This document shows, piece by piece, positions 61,861 through 64,000 of a DNA stretch of 64,000 nt. A program made the translations under genes and the position numbers. Under the pieces are notes generated by a model. The model was not told the DNA's origin. It ran no database searches and saw nothing but the letters and a program-made list of their open reading frames with translations. Source of the stretch: Puffinus mauretanicus (lineage: Eukaryota; Chordata; Aves; Procellariiformes; Procellariidae); the NCBI GenBank assembly GCA_023333565.1, contig JAJKFH010000115.1, positions 3,410,001-3,474,000 of the forward strand. The letters run 5' to 3'. Each line of letters opens with the position of its first letter. Within the stretch, counting starts at the first letter, position 1.

Positions 61861-63134
61861 TACAAACCATAGATTCATTTGCCTAAAGATATTAATTCAA
61901 CAGACATTCCAATACAAATTGCTATTAGTTCACATTCCCTAAAACTTTATTTATATTCGTGTGACTCCTTGACTTATGTAGCTAAGGGAATCTGCACTGG
62001 TGTCCCAGACATAAAGAACTGCCTTCAGCTGTTTCTTGGCAAAATTTTCAGCTGAGTTGATCTCCACTGTATATACTACTGAACAGATCAGCAACCTGAT
62101 GGGTAAAAAGCGGTTCTGAAAATCTGTTCCGAAAGGTTTGCAGCAGGAGCTGCTGAATGGGGAAGTGTTTGTTTTTTAGTGTGGCCCATGTTTCTATGCC
62201 TGAATGGAATCTGAGTACTTGTACTCAAAAAATGGGTGTTCATCAGTCAAAAATCTGTCCCTTAAGTTTTGGGGATCCCTCAAAACCTACTTCAGCTGTC
62301 ATAGAAATAAATGAAAACACCTTTCTTGATTCTCCCAGTTTCAGCACGGGAGGTCAATCAAGATGCACATTGGCTGTTTTCTTTTCATCCTTTCAATGTA
62401 ACCCCCAACCCCATCTTTACCTATGAAGAGGGGAGAGGGAAGGAAAAAATTAGGAAGATGAAAACAAAAGGAGCTTGTTTTTTGAAAGTCAGCCATCAAT
62501 GATACATCCACAGTCTATAGTCATGTTTGTAGGATGACTGCACTCAAAGAATATTTGAGTGCTGCAGTCAGAGGAAAGCATGCTTATGCATACCTGGGCC
62601 ATCTTTAATTAGTTAGGGGAGTAATAAAAGTGAACCTACGGTGGCACAGACCTAGCCTTTGGCTAAGTCTTGGTATTATCGGTGGTAGTGTGGAGTTTAT
62701 AGCACAGCCTTTTGTTGCTACAGCTTCACTGTTCTTAGTATTCAGGCTAGATATTAAAAGCTACGTTCAGATATTTTGTTTTCAAAAGAAACACAGCAAA
62801 GTCAATGAGACCACTTCCATGCATGCAGGCTACACAAGTTTTATACTTGCTATATCCTGTTAAAATAGATATTTTAGTTTTACAGATTGTTTGGATCATC
62901 CTGAACATCAGTTGCATGCTTTCTATTTAAAAATTAGTGAGCGCAATACGAAGCACTGCTGCTGCAGTTAACTCTGCTATTTTTAGCTATTTTTAGCCTT
63001 TTTCTTTTAGAACAGAATTTTACTTTACTATTAACAAATGAAACAAATTAATGTGGGATACATTATCGAGTTGCCGAAGGTTAGCTTTTCTTCATGTTAT
63101 GCTTGTGAGTGACTGTGCTGCACTAATTAAAAAC
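61861..63134. other. noncoding, nothing recognised except a hairpin
   Basis: AT-rich sequence with the inverted repeat described at 62536-62569. Open frames of 63-89 codons lack any supporting signal. Confidence 0.5.
62536..62569. repeat. inverted repeat, hairpin-forming
   Basis: 'gactgcactcaaa' and 'tttgagtgctgcagtc' pair over 13 bases with a 3-base bulge (ctg), across a 5-base loop (gaata). The inner nine pairs are perfect. It is too short for a typical microRNA precursor. Confidence 0.7.
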
Positions 63135-63148
63135 ATTGCCATGGCAAT
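63135..63148. promoter_or_regulatory. perfect 14-bp palindrome resembling an RFX X-box
   Basis: ATTGCCATGGCAAT is its own reverse complement and fits the X-box half-site pair (G/A)TTGCC-AT-GGCAA(C/T) bound by RFX factor dimers. It is followed by 'tgctatagaaac' and lies among TAATTA-type cores, as often seen in enhancers. Confidence 0.4.
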
Positions 63149-64000
63149 TGCTATAGAAACATTTAAATTGGCATCATTGCTAACAAATCCCTGCTATTGA
63201 TCCCAGCAGGTCTTATTTCACACTACACCTGATGAATCTAAATAGAATATTTTACATTCAAAAGGACTTTAAAAGATACATTTTTCTAGTTGCTAATGTG
63301 CTCAGGAGAATAATGTCTTTCATACAGAGATAATTCATTTACCTGGAACTGTTGTAGGATTCTGATATCAGAGTCCTTACTGAAAGGAGGGACTGTAATG
63401 GTTCTAGGCTACCACTACAGATCCCTCAAACCGTAAAAATAAAAAAATATTTATTGCCTCCAGTCAGATCCTCTGATTTTCAAAGTGGGGAAAGAATGCA
63501 GGTTCTCCACAATTTGGGGTATTAAAATGTTTAATACATGAATACCTTATCTTAAAAGAAGTTTCCAATGCAACTAAGAAGAAAACCATTTTTCATTGTT
63601 TGACAAGAACAATAAGTTGACCGTTGTACTGAGTAAATGGTGGAAGCAGAAGTGAAGTGAGAGAGATTGTGTATATAATTTTGATCAGCTAACTTAGAAC
63701 AAACCACATTAAAAATCTTCTCTCTGGTTTCAGACTTAAGATTTTTGCTCCACTGAAGAAATCAAATTAGATGTTTACCGTAATGTTCAGTAGATCCAGA
63801 CTGATCCAGACTAATAACTCTCTCTTTACACCTAATACATCCAACTATTGTAAAAAGCAAAAGCAGGAAATAATGGGCTACTTTTTTTTTTTTTTTTTTT
63901 TTTTGTCATTCTAAAAACTGAGTCTTACCCGTCTTGACATGAAGGATATTGCCTTTCCTCTCAGTAGTAAAGTCCTTCTGTTAATTAGCAAGGAAATCAG
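63149..64000. other. noncoding to the window end
   Basis: Contains a 10-bp tandem duplication 'gatccagact' at 63793-63812 and a T23 run. No gene is recognised. Confidence 0.5.
63882..63904 (-). repeat. poly(T) run of 23
   Basis: Uniform T run following 'gggctac'. On the minus strand it is poly(A), but the sequence to its right shows no AATAAA-bearing retroposon I can recognise. Confidence 0.88.

Overview
The window reads as vertebrate nuclear DNA, most likely from a bird. It is AT-rich and dominated by noncoding sequence. It carries CR1 LINEs, one ending in the typical avian tail of repeated ATTCTATGAT-like units, and solo LTRs of ERVL type with 5-bp target-site duplications. There are no Alu-like or L1-like repeats and no prokaryotic gene organisation. 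Nearly all of the 60-120 codon open frames are chance frames or frames inside repeats. I found no rRNA, tRNA, CRISPR array or operon.

Layout. 1-5063: unique AT-rich sequence. 5064-5775: two old, oppositely oriented LINE/CR1 fragments. 6330-6425: probable MIR-type remnant. 7437-7488: TTATC satellite. 7829-8694: CR1 3' end (+). 9244-9809: older solo LTR (+). 9810-20398: mostly featureless. 20399-20670: candidate terminal coding exon on the minus strand, with a strong splice acceptor. 20903-21485: young solo LTR (-) with a perfect TTAGG duplication and an expanded AAT satellite. 24965-25260: CpG-retaining block that may be conserved. 25862-26121 and 37118-37307: two TATA-type candidate promoter/first-exon units on the plus strand. 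39170-39480: GC-richer possible regulatory block. 40895-41010 and 54405-54500: probable MIR remnants. 45545-46550: CR1 (-) with part of the reverse transcriptase readable and an internal deletion. 49010-49534: solo LTR (+). 58125-59570: very decayed LINE (+). 63135-63148: perfect X-box-like palindrome.

How the parts may relate (inference). The minus-strand exon would be the last exon of a gene lying mainly to the right or outside the window. The two plus-strand units could be alternative first exons of a gene whose other exons lie to the right; I could not name either gene. The young minus-strand LTR sits just upstream of the minus-strand exon in the same orientation, so it could supply an alternative promoter or an early polyadenylation site.

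No undescribed multi-gene system is visible. The observations most worth following are the unannotated exon, the two promoter/first-exon units, and the LTR placed next to the exon.
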